A DNA stretch of 18,373 bases from Candidatus Collierbacteria bacterium. Its GTDB lineage: Bacteria; Patescibacteriota; Microgenomatia; UBA1400; MFAQ01. How positions within the stretch are numbered: position 1 is the stretch's first letter; every line of letters begins with the position of its first letter. The stretch is taken from contig JAHFKQ010000013.1 in NCBI GenBank assembly GCA_023245265.1, forward strand, positions 1 to 18,373. The letters are read 5' to 3'. This document shows, piece after piece, positions 1 to 7,782 of the stretch. The position numbers and the translations under genes were made by a program. Under the pieces are notes generated by a model, which had not been told where the DNA came from, ran no database searches, and was given only the letters and a program-made list of their open reading frames with translations.

Positions 1-1
1 C

Positions 2-958
2 GACATGGTTGCTCGTCTCGAGCGCATGTTTACCCAAGGCTTTTACTCCGAAGAGTTCGAAAAAGTTTCGCATTACATCGACTGGATCGTCAAAATTCCT
101 TGGGACAAGCGCGTAGATAAACCGATAGATTTAACTTCCATTAAAGCCTCTATGGACAAAAGTCATTACGGTATGGACTCGGTCAAAGAAAGAATCATCG
201 AGTACATGGCCGTCTTAAAACTCCGACAGACCAGAAACCTTGGTGTCGCCCGTGCCCCCATTCTCTGTTTGGTCGGTCTCGTCGGTACCGGCAAAACTAC
301 TTTTGCTTATGCTCTCTCCGAAGCGCTGGGCCGTCCCATCGCCCGTATTCCTTTTGGTGGCCTTGGCTCCGCCCGTGACCTCCGTGGTGAGTCCCGTTTG
401 CACATCGAAGCTGAACCGGGTTATGTCGCCCGCGCCCTCTGTTCCGCCGGCGTCAAAAACCCCATTATCCTTCTCGATGAAATCGACCGTGTCACTGAAG
501 AAGCTCGTATGGATATCATGGGTGTTTTAGTGGAACTCCTCGACCCAAGCCAAAACGATCGTTTTCTGGATCACTTCATTGATTATCCGGTGGATCTGTC
601 CGAAGTCATGTTTATCGCCACCGCCAACAACACAGGGAACCTTGCTACCGCCGTTATGGATCGTCTGGAACCGATTCAAATGCCGTCCTACACCGACGAA
701 GAAAAAACCCACATCGCCCAAAATTATTTATTACCCAAAGCTCTCGAAGCCGCCGGTATGGACCCTGCGACTATCACCATCGATCCCGTCCTCTGGCCCA
801 CCCTCATCCGCCCCTTAGGATATGACGCCGGTATCCGTACTCTGAATCGCACCATCGAGGGTGTGGTCCGTAAAGTCGCCACCATGGTCGTCACCGGCCA
901 AGCCAAGACCGTCCAGGTCACCCCCGACAATGTCAAAGGCTTCCTTCCGAAATACTAA
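2..958 (+). CDS. Lon-like AAA+ ATPase lacking the protease domain (5' end cut by window)
   Basis: This is the AAA+ module of a Lon-type protein. Numbering from the ATG at 5, it has Walker A GLVGTGKT (91-98), Walker B IILLDE (154-159), sensor-1 Asn near 208, an arginine finger at R220 (MDRLEPI, compare LDRMEVI in Lon) and sensor-2 R278 in DAGIRTLNR. The first 33 residues match the Lon helical segment just before the AAA+ domain (YIDWIVKIPW, compare YIDWMVQVPW), and the frame is open to the window edge, so the true start is probably upstream. The stop falls after VTPDNVKGFLPKY, which aligns with the end of the Lon alpha-helical subdomain. The Ser-Lys protease domain of about 200 residues is absent, and no remnant lies downstream because a gene on the other strand starts two bases later. 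Canonical Lon is an ATP-dependent cytosolic protease; this copy could only unfold or remodel substrates, or feed a separate peptidase. Family is certain, function is inferred. Confidence 0.9.
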   Translation, partial: DMVARLERMFTQGFYSEEFEKVSHYIDWIVKIPWDKRVDKPIDLTSIKASMDKSHYGMDSVKERIIEYMAVLKLRQTRNLGVARAPILCLVGLVGTGKTTFAYALSEALGRPIARIPFGGLGSARDLRGESRLHIEAEPGYVARALCSAGVKNPIILLDEIDRVTEEARMDIMGVLVELLDPSQNDRFLDHFIDYPVDLSEVMFIATANNTGNLATAVMDRLEPIQMPSYTDEEKTHIAQNYLLPKALEAAGMDPATITIDPVLWPTLIRPLGYDAGIRTLNRTIEGVVRKVATMVVTGQAKTVQVTPDNVKGFLPKY

Positions 959-959
959 A

Positions 960-2366
960 TTATTTTTCCAACAACTTCTTCATCTCCGCTTCCAGCGTTT
1001 CTGCCCTCTTTTTGTTTTTTCCAAAAATGATGTAGGACAAGTAGCCATCATGAAGTAGGTTAGACGAACAAATCACTAAACCTTCTTTGGTCTTCCTAGA
1101 AAATAAAATTGGCTTCATCCGTTCAAAGAGTTTTTTGAAAGTCGTTCCTTTTTTGCCCGGTAAAGTGTGCATATTTTCGCAAAGGACATATGACTTTTTC
1201 ATAAAATCGCGACCGGCCAGTTCTACCGCCGTCCAGTACATATGGGTGCCTCCCGTGACTCTCACATTTGATTCGTTGACAAAAATTTCCCCATTTTTGC
1301 CGGCGATATAATCTATATCGAAATAACCCCGGTAGCCATCCTGGGAATACTGTTCGCCGATTAAATAGCCAATGTCCGTGATTCTGGAGGCGACCCTTTT
1401 GGGGAGTGTTTCTTCTCCGATTTCAATGCCGGCAAAAACCCCTTCGGAGTCTACCCTCATACCGCAGTAATACAAGAACTTGACCTCGCCATCTTTCTTT
1501 ATCAGGAACTCGGAATTGGGAAAACCTCCGCCAATCCTCGGGTTCGGCTTAATGAGTGACTCAATGACAATGGGAAATTTTTCCCAGTATGCATCCCGTC
1601 TCAGTATTTCAATAATTTTTTTCTCACATTCTTCGAATCTTTTAGGCAGGTCGCCTTTGCGAAAAATCAAGACGCCTGCTCCGGAATGGCCTTTATTAGT
1701 TTTGATTACTACCCCACCTTCTTTGATATATTTATTGGCCGCAATTCCCGCCGTATCGATAATGCCGGAGCTCACTACTCCATCGGGCATCTTCAGATCT
1801 GCCCGAATCGCTCCATTTATCTGGGTCAGTTGTCTAATCCCGGACTTACTGCCATAGAAATTCACCGTCCAAGCATCGGACTCTTCCGGAGCGGCCGGCG
1901 TCCTCACCTCCACGCCCTTGTCCCGCAATGTTTTAACAAGATATAAAAACTCCGGGGAAGTCGAGTAAGAAGTGATCGATAATCTCTTGTATTTCTTCTT
2001 CATCCCAATCAGGCGATCCATGATTTTTTTATCATCGAGAATATCTTCACAGAGCTTTCCCGAGTGTTTTTTGGTTACCAAAATTTCCAAGTCACGGACC
2101 ATACACAGGTTTTTGTAATACTCGACAAAAAGGGGATCGAGTGGCCGGGGGGTGATAAAGGTAAATTCGAACTCCTCCGCCATCGAAAAGAGATCTTTAT
2201 CGGTCAGGTTGGCATTTTCATTTATTTCCCAGGCCTGTAGTTTCTTGTCTCCGTAGGCTTCGATAAATGGCCAGACATCCTCGGAACAATTGAAAATTCT
2301 TACCACCCGCTCTCGTTGTTTTCCTCCTGGTTTAGCCTTTTTTACTCTTGTTTTGGTCTTTTTCAT
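960..2366 (-). CDS. ATP-grasp protein, PGM1-type peptide-ligase-like
   Basis: The protein has 468 residues and starts at the ATG at 2366. The N-terminus is very basic (KKTKTRVKKAKPGGKQRER). Residues 20-200 look like a pre-ATP-grasp domain, and about 205-385 form an ATP-grasp fold: VVIKTNKGHSGAGVLIF (219-235) supplies the ATP-binding Lys222 and glycine loop, IVIES (266-270) is the hinge, and GYFDIDY (347-353) with FVNESNVRVTGGTH (362-375) supplies the Mg-binding acidic and Asn residues. The NESNVRVTGGTH signature resembles the PGM1 peptide-ligase group, whose members join a carboxylate to an amine at the expense of ATP. The substrate cannot be told. It is a lone minus-strand gene converging on the Lon-like gene with a one-base gap between stop codons and no visible terminator. 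A promoter-like sequence lies directly upstream and no good Shine-Dalgarno is present. Confidence 0.8.
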   Translation of the reverse strand: MKKTKTRVKKAKPGGKQRERVVRIFNCSEDVWPFIEAYGDKKLQAWEINENANLTDKDLFSMAEEFEFTFITPRPLDPLFVEYYKNLCMVRDLEILVTKKHSGKLCEDILDDKKIMDRLIGMKKKYKRLSITSYSTSPEFLYLVKTLRDKGVEVRTPAAPEESDAWTVNFYGSKSGIRQLTQINGAIRADLKMPDGVVSSGIIDTAGIAANKYIKEGGVVIKTNKGHSGAGVLIFRKGDLPKRFEECEKKIIEILRRDAYWEKFPIVIESLIKPNPRIGGGFPNSEFLIKKDGEVKFLYYCGMRVDSEGVFAGIEIGEETLPKRVASRITDIGYLIGEQYSQDGYRGYFDIDYIAGKNGEIFVNESNVRVTGGTHMYWTAVELAGRDFMKKSYVLCENMHTLPGKKGTTFKKLFERMKPILFSRKTKEGLVICSSNLLHDGYLSYIIFGKNKKRAETLEAEMKKLLEK

Positions 2367-2375
2367 TTCCCTTTC

Positions 2376-2403
2376 AGTTTACTCGTCTTGACCCGTTTGT
2401 AAA
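2376..2403 (-). promoter_or_regulatory. Promoter of the ATP-grasp gene, predicted near-leaderless
   Basis: Read on the minus strand, TTTACA (2403-2398) is followed after 16 bases by TAAACT (2381-2376). Only nine bases separate the -10 box from the ATG at 2366, so transcription would start within about three bases of the start codon. The match to consensus is 5/6 and 4/6. No transcript evidence is available. Confidence 0.5.
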
Positions 2404-2420
2404 GGCTATTCTCGCCGGTA

Positions 2421-2429
2421 TGGTATACT
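2421..2429 (+). promoter_or_regulatory. Candidate extended -10 element for rnj
   Basis: TG-G-TATACT is an extended -10 pattern without a convincing -35 box. Use of it would give a leader of about 185 bases on the RNase J mRNA, containing the two hairpins at 2541-2583. A weaker alternative is TACAAT at 2585-2590, which would give a leader of about 25 bases. The mirrored GTATACC at 2491-2497 may be chance. Confidence 0.35.
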
Positions 2430-2540
2430 TCTCCCAGTCCACGGAATCGTTGTCCCAGAGTATGTGTGCCTGAGTAGAAGTCTAATCGATGTATACCACC
2501 CATTTTCCCCTGCGAAACTTACCCCGTCATTTAGGATTAT

Positions 2541-2583
2541 TTGGCGTCTTTTTCCCGCCAACCCTTACTGTTAAGACAGTAGG
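2541..2583 (+). promoter_or_regulatory. Tandem hairpins in the rnj leader
   Basis: Two adjacent stem-loops can be drawn. The first pairs TTGGCG (2541-2546) with CGCCAA (2556-2561) around a nine-base pyrimidine loop. The second pairs 2564-2571 with 2576-2583 (eight pairs, one G-U) around TAAG. Neither is followed by a T run, so they do not look like terminators. They lie 38 bases before the RNase J start and could be leader-RNA structures that affect mRNA stability or translation. The rest of the 255-base gap shows no gene. Confidence 0.45.
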
Positions 2584-2621
2584 CTACAATATTATTTAGG
2601 AAAAATAATTATCTAAAATTT

Positions 2622-4274
2622 ATGTCTCAACTCAAGTTGATTCCTCTAGGAGGAGTTGGTAGTGCAACTAAAAACATGTATGTTTACGAATTCGGTGATG
2701 ACCAGCTGGTCGTCGACTGCGGTATGGGTTTTCCCCAGAGCAGTGATCTTGGCGTTGACTCCGTCATCCCGGATATTAGTTATCTCGAGAAATCGGGCAA
2801 AAACTTGCTCGGTATTGTCCTCACTCATCCTCACATGGATCACATTGGGGGTCTACCATATATCCTTCCCCGTCTCAGGAATGTCGAGGTTTTTGGAGGC
2901 AAACTCGCCATCGCCATGGCCGAAATCCGTGTTCGCGAATTTGGTATTACCAATCGGATGACCCCGGTCGAAGGATCTCTCGACCTTGGACCTTTCCATA
3001 TCCGTTTCATTCACTCGACGCACTCTGTGCCAAACTGTTTTCATCTCTTGATCAAAACTCCGGCCGGCACTGTCTATCATGGAGCCGATTATAAGTTTGA
3101 TTTGACTCCTATTGATAATCTTCCCCCGGATCTTGGCGGTATGGCTCTGGCCGGCTCTGAAGGCGTCGATCTGATGTTGACTGACTGTCTCGGTATTGAA
3201 AAATCGGGCTACTGTCCTTCCGAGAGAAGTCTCATGACTGCCATCGACAACGAAATTAGAGCCACCGCCGGCAAGGTAGTTTTTACGGGGATGTCTTCTT
3301 CCATTTCTCGTTTCCAAATTGCCATTGATGCTTCTATCAAATATCACCGCAAAGTGGCCATCATCGGTCGCTCGGTCGAACAAAATATTGAAGCTGCCGT
3401 CAAAACCGGTTTTATCAAAATCCCCGACGGCACTCTTATCAAGCCCGCTCAGATTGCCGGTCTTCCGGCCAATCAAGTCTCCATCATTATTTCCGGCTCT
3501 CAAGGTCAGTCCGGTTCTGCCATGCATCGTCTGGCCAATAATGAGCACCGTTTGGCTCGTCTTAAAAAAGGCGACAAAGTCATCATCAGCAGTAACGCTA
3601 TTCCCGGCACCGGTAACGACGCCGACATATTTGATCTGATGGACACTTTGTACAAAAATCAAATCGATGTCATCTATTCCGGCACTTCCGAGAACCTTCA
3701 TGTTTCCGGTCACGGCTATCGCGGCGATATGGCCCTTCTGGCCCGCCTCGTTCGTCCTCGAAACATCATCCCTATTGGTGGTGATCTTCGTCACATGATG
3801 CTTTACAAAGGTTTAGCCAAAGACCTTAATCACGATCCGAACAAGGTTTTTGTTCTCTCCGAAGGTCAGTCGGTCATTCTGGAAGATCACATTGTCAAAG
3901 AAGGTCCTAAGTTCGAAACCAAAAATATCTATGTCGACGGTTTGGGTATCGGAGATGTCGGCACCGTCGTTCTCCGTGACCGCCAAGTCATGTCCGAAGA
4001 TGGTATTCTTCTCGCCATTGTTCCTATCCGCCACGACACCTCTCAGGTCGGTGGCGACATCGAAGTCATTTCTCGAGGCTTTGTCTACCAGAAAGAGTCC
4101 CAAGACTTAATTCGCGATGCCCGGAATCAAGTACAACGGTGTCTAAAGGATATCAAAGGACCGGCTACCGACTGGGGCTTCCTCAGAAAGAAGATTGAGG
4201 ATCAGCTGGAGAAGTTTGCTTTCGAGCATACCCAACGCCGTCCCTTAGTCATCGCCATCCTTATTGAAGTCTAA
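2622..4274 (+). CDS. rnj: Ribonuclease J (metallo-beta-lactamase/beta-CASP nuclease)
   Basis: The protein has 550 residues, the usual RNase J length, and is predicted to be a cytosolic exo/endoribonuclease for mRNA decay and rRNA maturation. The beta-lactamase fold carries the HxHxDH motif THPHMDH (68-74), then THSVP with His137, and HGADYKFD with Asp159 as further metal ligands. The beta-CASP part has GSQGQSGSAMHRLANNEHR (295-313). The motif HVSGH (363-367) is followed by PIGGDLRH (387-394), where characterised RNases J have PIHGEYR; the final His metal ligand is therefore Gly389 here. The C-terminal domain is retained to VIAILIEV. The ATG at 2622 gives the expected N-terminus (KLIPLGGVGSATKNMYVYE). 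It is preceded by a structured leader and no Shine-Dalgarno, and followed 48 bases later by ftsK. The same rnj-ftsK-rodZ neighbourhood occurs in Bacillus (rnjB, spoIIIE, ymfM). Confidence 0.95.
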   Translation: MSQLKLIPLGGVGSATKNMYVYEFGDDQLVVDCGMGFPQSSDLGVDSVIPDISYLEKSGKNLLGIVLTHPHMDHIGGLPYILPRLRNVEVFGGKLAIAMAEIRVREFGITNRMTPVEGSLDLGPFHIRFIHSTHSVPNCFHLLIKTPAGTVYHGADYKFDLTPIDNLPPDLGGMALAGSEGVDLMLTDCLGIEKSGYCPSERSLMTAIDNEIRATAGKVVFTGMSSSISRFQIAIDASIKYHRKVAIIGRSVEQNIEAAVKTGFIKIPDGTLIKPAQIAGLPANQVSIIISGSQGQSGSAMHRLANNEHRLARLKKGDKVIISSNAIPGTGNDADIFDLMDTLYKNQIDVIYSGTSENLHVSGHGYRGDMALLARLVRPRNIIPIGGDLRHMMLYKGLAKDLNHDPNKVFVLSEGQSVILEDHIVKEGPKFETKNIYVDGLGIGDVGTVVLRDRQVMSEDGILLAIVPIRHDTSQVGGDIEVISRGFVYQKESQDLIRDARNQVQRCLKDIKGPATDWGFLRKKIEDQLEKFAFEHTQRRPLVIAILIEV

Positions 4275-4305
4275 AAAATCTGAATCTCACTAGGCGCGTT
4301 TGAGT

Positions 4306-4311
4306 TATACT
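4306..4311 (+). promoter_or_regulatory. -10 element upstream of ftsK
   Basis: TATACT ends 11 bases before the ftsK ATG (4323), which would give a leader of about five bases. No -35 match stands out, and readthrough from rnj is also possible. It fits the close -10-to-start spacing of several other genes in the window. Confidence 0.4.
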
Positions 4312-4322
4312 AGTAGATACTT

Positions 4323-6449
4323 ATGGCTCGTAAAAAAGGTCGTCGTTCTAAGCCCTACAAACTGAATCTTAAAAAAGATACTTTAAACTCCATTTTTGCC
4401 GTGGCTTTAATGGGGCTTGGGGGCTTGATTGCGATCTCGTTTTCCAGACAGGGGGACCTTCTCACTAAAGTCAATGAATATGGCCAACAGTTTTTTGGTT
4501 GGCCTTTTCTTTTTCTGCCTTTTATTTTTATCGTCGGCGGACTCATTATCACTCACGCCAAACTAGCCATTGCTTCGACTCATGTTCTCTTAGGGAGTCT
4601 TATCACGATGATTTCTCTTTCCGGTCTTTTTGGCACCGGCAGTTTAGGCCTCGGTATCAAAGACTCGGTGGTTTCCCTGATTTCCGTTCCCGGAACTATT
4701 CTTTTTTATCTTACTGGCACGGTTATCGGTCTTTTTATCCTTTTTGAAACTTCTATTGAGGATGTTTTGGTTTTTTTTCAAGATTTATATGGTGGCCTTA
4801 CCGGAACCCTTGGCAAGTTGAAAGTGCCTGGACTCCCTGGCAACACCCCCGTTTTTTTGGGAAAAGGTAATACCGTCAAAATTACCGGTGGGGAAGAAGC
4901 TCCTTCTGTCAGTCACCAAGTCAGTGAGCCGGTCAAGATTGTCAGTCGCGAACAAACTCGCCCTTCGGCCGTTACCGAACTTCATCGTTTACCGGAGGGT
5001 GCTTCGGCCGGTGTTTGGCAATATCCGCCGTTAACTTTATTGAGTGATCAAAAACTTGGCAAAGCCGATCGCGGTGACATTAATAAAAATATCGAGATTA
5101 TCGAAAAAACCCTTGGCTCTTTTAGTATCGTCGCCAAAGTAATGGAGGTTCATCAAGGTCCGGCCGTTTCTCAGTATGCCTTGGCTATTACCATGGGTAC
5201 GAAGCTCAGTAAAATTAGTGCTCTTCAATCGGACTTGGCTCTGGCTCTTTCGGCTCCGCAAGGTCAAATTCGTATCGAGGCTCCCATCCCCGGTCGTGAT
5301 TTGGTTGGTATCGAAATTCCGAATCGTTCATTGGAATTTGTCTCTCTTAGGGAAATGCTTTCCAAGAAAGTAATGCAGGATAACCGTTCCAAGACAGCTT
5401 TCTCTCTCGGTCTTGATGTCTCCGGTCAAGAAGTTGTCGCCGATCTGGCCAAAATGCCTCACTTACTTATTGCTGGTACGACCGGTTCCGGAAAATCGGT
5501 TTTAATTAACGCCATTATTTCTTCCATCCTCTTTCGTGCTTCTCCGGAAGAAGTTAAGTTTATTATGGTTGATCCTAAAAGAGTTGAGTTGACTCCCTAT
5601 AACGACATCCCTCATCAGCTCACCCGAGTCATCACCGATGTCGGCAAAGTCGGCAATGCTCTTGGTTGGTTGGTCAAAGAAATGGAAAGACGCTACCGTC
5701 TTTTTGAAGAAATGGGTGTCAAAAATATTGCCGGTTACAACGAAATGAGTGGTTTTCAAGCTATGCCTTTTATTATCGTCATCGTTGACGAAATGGCCGA
5801 TGTTATGATGTCCAAAAATGCCGGGGATATCGAGGATAAGATCGTCCGTTTGGCTCAAATGGCTCGGGCCGTTGGTATCCATTTGATTCTCGCCACTCAG
5901 CGACCTTCCGTAAACATTTTGACCGGTATTATCAAAGCCAACATCCCTGCTCGTATTGCCTTCCAAGTGACTTCTATGATCGATTCTCGGGTTATTATCG
6001 ACACCCCTGGGGCCGAAAAACTCCTGGGCAAAGGGGATATGCTTTTCGTTCCTCCCGATGTGGCCAAGCCCAAAAGAATCCAAGGCGCTTTTGTTTCGGA
6101 CAAAGAAATTAAAAATCTCATTGATTTTATCCGCAAGTCCGGTCTTAGCCCTCAAACCGACGACTCGATCGTCAAAGAAAGCGCCCCTGCCGGCACCATG
6201 TCTTCTTCCGGTCAAAACATGGGTGATGTTGATGACAAATTTGAAGAAGCCGCCCACTTAGTTATTGCCGAAGGTAAAGGCTCTGCCTCTCTACTTCAGC
6301 GTCGGCTTGAAATCGGCTATGCCCGTGCCGCCCGTATCTTGGACCAGCTGGAACAGGCGGGTGTCCTGGCTCATGCCGAAGGTAACAAACCCCGGGAAAT
6401 TATCGTCGGCAGTTTAAGTGAAGTTTTCCCCGGCGAAGAAAATTCCTAG
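4323..6449 (+). CDS. ftsK: DNA translocase FtsK/SpoIIIE
   Basis: The protein has 708 residues. A basic N-terminus precedes four likely membrane segments (about 22-40, 58-78, 82-103 and 115-141), then a linker (150-230) much shorter than that of E. coli FtsK. The motor follows: Walker A GTTGSGKS (385-392) and Walker B FIIVIVDE (483-490), with the ATQRPS motif (524-529). A C-terminal gamma winged helix is present (about 635-695, DKFEEAAHLVIAEGKGSASLLQRRL region), which in the family reads polar DNA sequences (KOPS/SRS) and contacts XerD. It would pump DNA through the division septum during chromosome segregation. The next gene starts two bases after the stop, which suggests co-transcription. 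No Shine-Dalgarno is seen; a -10-like box lies just before the start. Confidence 0.96.
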   Translation: MARKKGRRSKPYKLNLKKDTLNSIFAVALMGLGGLIAISFSRQGDLLTKVNEYGQQFFGWPFLFLPFIFIVGGLIITHAKLAIASTHVLLGSLITMISLSGLFGTGSLGLGIKDSVVSLISVPGTILFYLTGTVIGLFILFETSIEDVLVFFQDLYGGLTGTLGKLKVPGLPGNTPVFLGKGNTVKITGGEEAPSVSHQVSEPVKIVSREQTRPSAVTELHRLPEGASAGVWQYPPLTLLSDQKLGKADRGDINKNIEIIEKTLGSFSIVAKVMEVHQGPAVSQYALAITMGTKLSKISALQSDLALALSAPQGQIRIEAPIPGRDLVGIEIPNRSLEFVSLREMLSKKVMQDNRSKTAFSLGLDVSGQEVVADLAKMPHLLIAGTTGSGKSVLINAIISSILFRASPEEVKFIMVDPKRVELTPYNDIPHQLTRVITDVGKVGNALGWLVKEMERRYRLFEEMGVKNIAGYNEMSGFQAMPFIIVIVDEMADVMMSKNAGDIEDKIVRLAQMARAVGIHLILATQRPSVNILTGIIKANIPARIAFQVTSMIDSRVIIDTPGAEKLLGKGDMLFVPPDVAKPKRIQGAFVSDKEIKNLIDFIRKSGLSPQTDDSIVKESAPAGTMSSSGQNMGDVDDKFEEAAHLVIAEGKGSASLLQRRLEIGYARAARILDQLEQAGVLAHAEGNKPREIIVGSLSEVFPGEENS

Positions 6450-6450
6450 T

Positions 6451-7071
6451 ATGAAGACCGTCGGTCAAATAATCCGCAGGGCCAGGGTTCAACGGGGTCT
6501 TTCTCTGGATCAGCTTTCGCATTTAACCAAGATTGATACTCGTTATATCGAGGCTCTAGAGCTCGATAATTACTCCATCCTGCCCTCCGAAACTTTTGCC
6601 AAAGGTTTTATCAGAAACCTTAGCCAGCGACTGGATCTTGACCCGGCTGAATTAGTGGCCATTTTCCGGCGCGATTATCGGCTTCCCGATTCCGGTTCTA
6701 CCACCAAACCTCACCGTCGCCTGGTTCTCCCGGAGAATACCAATCAGTACTTGCCTTTTATCCTTGGAGCTCTAGTTTTTTTAGTCTATTTGTTTTTTCA
6801 ATTTCGAGCGATTATCACCCCTCCCAAACTTACCTTAGTCCGTCCTTATCCGGATGCTGTTTTGGTTTCTCCGGTAGAGATTGAGGGTGACACCGTTGTC
6901 GACGCCACTGTTTTTATCAATGAAGAAACCAAACTTCGTCCCGACTCCACCGGACATTTTCTGGCTAGAGTAAATTTACCTATTGGTGAAACCATCATTG
7001 AAGTCAAGACGGTCAACCGTTTCGGTCGCACCACTTCTAAAAAAGTTCCCGTGACCATCATCTCAAAGTAG
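6451..7071 (+). CDS. RodZ-like HTH membrane protein
   Basis: The ATG at 6451, directly after the ftsK stop, was chosen over an in-frame GTG at 6418 because the family N-terminus begins at TVGQIIRRARVQRG. The protein has 206 residues: a helix-turn-helix of the RodZ/YmfM type (3-75, with LSLDQLSHLTKIDTRYIEAL and the family-like LPSETFAKGFIRNLSQ), a proline- and arginine-containing spacer, one membrane segment (about 101-118), and an extracytoplasmic beta-rich Ig-like domain (about 125-204). RodZ links MreB filaments to the membrane during cell elongation; in this group the outer domain resembles a small glucodextranase-type Ig fold. No MreB gene lies in the window. Its place after ftsK parallels Bacillus ymfM downstream of spoIIIE. 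The family assignment is good; a role in shape is inferred. Confidence 0.85.
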   Translation: MKTVGQIIRRARVQRGLSLDQLSHLTKIDTRYIEALELDNYSILPSETFAKGFIRNLSQRLDLDPAELVAIFRRDYRLPDSGSTTKPHRRLVLPENTNQYLPFILGALVFLVYLFFQFRAIITPPKLTLVRPYPDAVLVSPVEIEGDTVVDATVFINEETKLRPDSTGHFLARVNLPIGETIIEVKTVNRFGRTTSKKVPVTIISK

Positions 7072-7101
7072 CGTCTCCTTTCAAACTTCTTCCCCATATT
7101 C

Positions 7102-7110
7102 TGATATCAT
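7102..7110 (+). promoter_or_regulatory. Extended -10 promoter for the 7117 gene, predicted leaderless
   Basis: TG-A-TATCAT ends six bases before the ATG at 7117, so the expected start of transcription is the A of the start codon. No clear -35 box is seen, as is common for extended -10 promoters. No terminator is visible between the upstream stop (7071) and this site. Confidence 0.5.
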
Positions 7111-7116
7111 GTATTT

Positions 7117-7419
7117 ATGACCCTTCCCCAGATTATTTCTATGGTTTCCGTGATCCTACTCACCGTCGTCGCCACTGCGGTCGGTATCCAGATTATTTAT
7201 CTGCTTAAAGAACTTCGCTACTCCGTCGGTCGCGTCAACCAGACTATCGATACCGTTTCGGACACCATCGAAAAAATTTCTCAGCCGGCGTTGGGCATCT
7301 TTGCCATCCTTGAAGGTTTTAAAGAAAGCGGCAAAATTGTTGAGACGATTTCCCATTTACTGGGTCGGGACAAACCCACTCCACCGATAGAAATGGATAC
7401 TTATGACAACTCCCTCTGA
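7117..7419 (+). CDS. DUF948-like small membrane protein
   Basis: The protein has 100 residues: one N-terminal membrane helix (about 6-30), followed by an amphipathic helical stretch (ELRYSVGRVNQTIDTVSDTI, about 32-51) and a second helical region to about residue 85. This layout resembles the DUF948 family, which is often encoded beside YtxH-type proteins, as here. No catalytic motif is visible and the molecular function is unknown. The end of the gene overlaps the start of the next gene by 17 bases, which suggests translational coupling. It begins with a predicted leaderless promoter and no Shine-Dalgarno. Confidence 0.75.
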   Translation: MTLPQIISMVSVILLTVVATAVGIQIIYLLKELRYSVGRVNQTIDTVSDTIEKISQPALGIFAILEGFKESGKIVETISHLLGRDKPTPPIEMDTYDNSL

Positions 7420-7687
7420 TAAACCCAAATCTGCCTCCTTCTCTTCTTTTGGCCTAGGTATCGCCTTAGGTGTCGCCGGTGCTTTTTTATTTGGTACTGA
7501 GGAAGGTCGTAAGTTAGTCAAGAAATTTGTGGATTCCATTCCCGAAAGACCTGCCCCCAGAACCATGCCCTTTTTATCTCCGGAAGAAACCCAGCATCAC
7601 GCCACCTATGAGGCTCCTCCTCCACCTCCTCCCTCAGTTCGTCCTTCTCGTCCTGAGCCTTTCACTCCCCATGGAGAATCGGTATAA
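7403..7687 (+). CDS. YtxH-like small membrane protein with proline-rich tail
   Basis: The protein has 94 residues. A glycine/alanine-rich membrane helix (about 15-31, FGLGIALGVAGAFLFG) runs into TEEGRKLVKKF, the hallmark of the YtxH/general-stress membrane family. The remaining 45 residues are low-complexity and rich in proline (a run of seven Pro) with His and Glu, probably disordered. The start at ATG 7403 lies inside the previous gene, in another frame. YtxH-like proteins are envelope-associated with no established enzymatic role. It is the last gene of this cluster before the alaS promoter region; no classical terminator follows. Confidence 0.75.
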   Translation: MTTPSDKPKSASFSSFGLGIALGVAGAFLFGTEEGRKLVKKFVDSIPERPAPRTMPFLSPEETQHHATYEAPPPPPPSVRPSRPEPFTPHGESV

Positions 7688-7704
7688 GAGCTTGCTCGGC
7701 CTCC

Positions 7705-7728
7705 TTTCGATAATGATTATTATCGAAA
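7705..7728. repeat. Perfect 10-bp inverted repeat upstream of alaS
   Basis: TTTCGATAAT (7705-7714) and ATTATCGAAA (7719-7728) are perfect reverse complements around GATT. No T run follows, so a Rho-independent terminator is unlikely. It lies upstream of the alaS -10 element and could be a protein-binding operator, or a 3' hairpin protecting the upstream mRNA. Confidence 0.7.
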
Positions 7729-7759
7729 TGTCGTTCTGCGCTTCCTCTTGTATCTGCGC

Positions 7760-7782
7760 CCATAATGAACAAAGCATTATGG
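7760..7782. repeat. 8-bp inverted repeat overlapping the alaS -35 region
   Basis: CCATAATG (7760-7767) and CATTATGG (7775-7782) are reverse complements separated by seven bases. The site covers the presumed -35 region of the alaS promoter, the position expected of a repressor operator. Confidence 0.6.

Noticed and set aside
2491..2499. Minus-strand TGGTATACA as a second promoter for the ATP-grasp gene
   Set aside because: It matches the -10 consensus at only 4/6 and lies far upstream of a better placed promoter at 2376-2403.
2853..3794. Long minus-strand open frame opposite RNase J
   Set aside because: It lies wholly inside the rnj gene, and its translation shows no domain or membrane pattern; it is a product of the codon bias of the real gene.
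5502..6257. 251-codon minus-strand open frame inside ftsK
   Set aside because: It overlaps the FtsK motor motifs, has no start signal and no recognisable domain.
7705..7728. Hairpin upstream of alaS as a Rho-independent terminator
   Set aside because: The stem is A/T-rich and no T tract follows on the plus strand.
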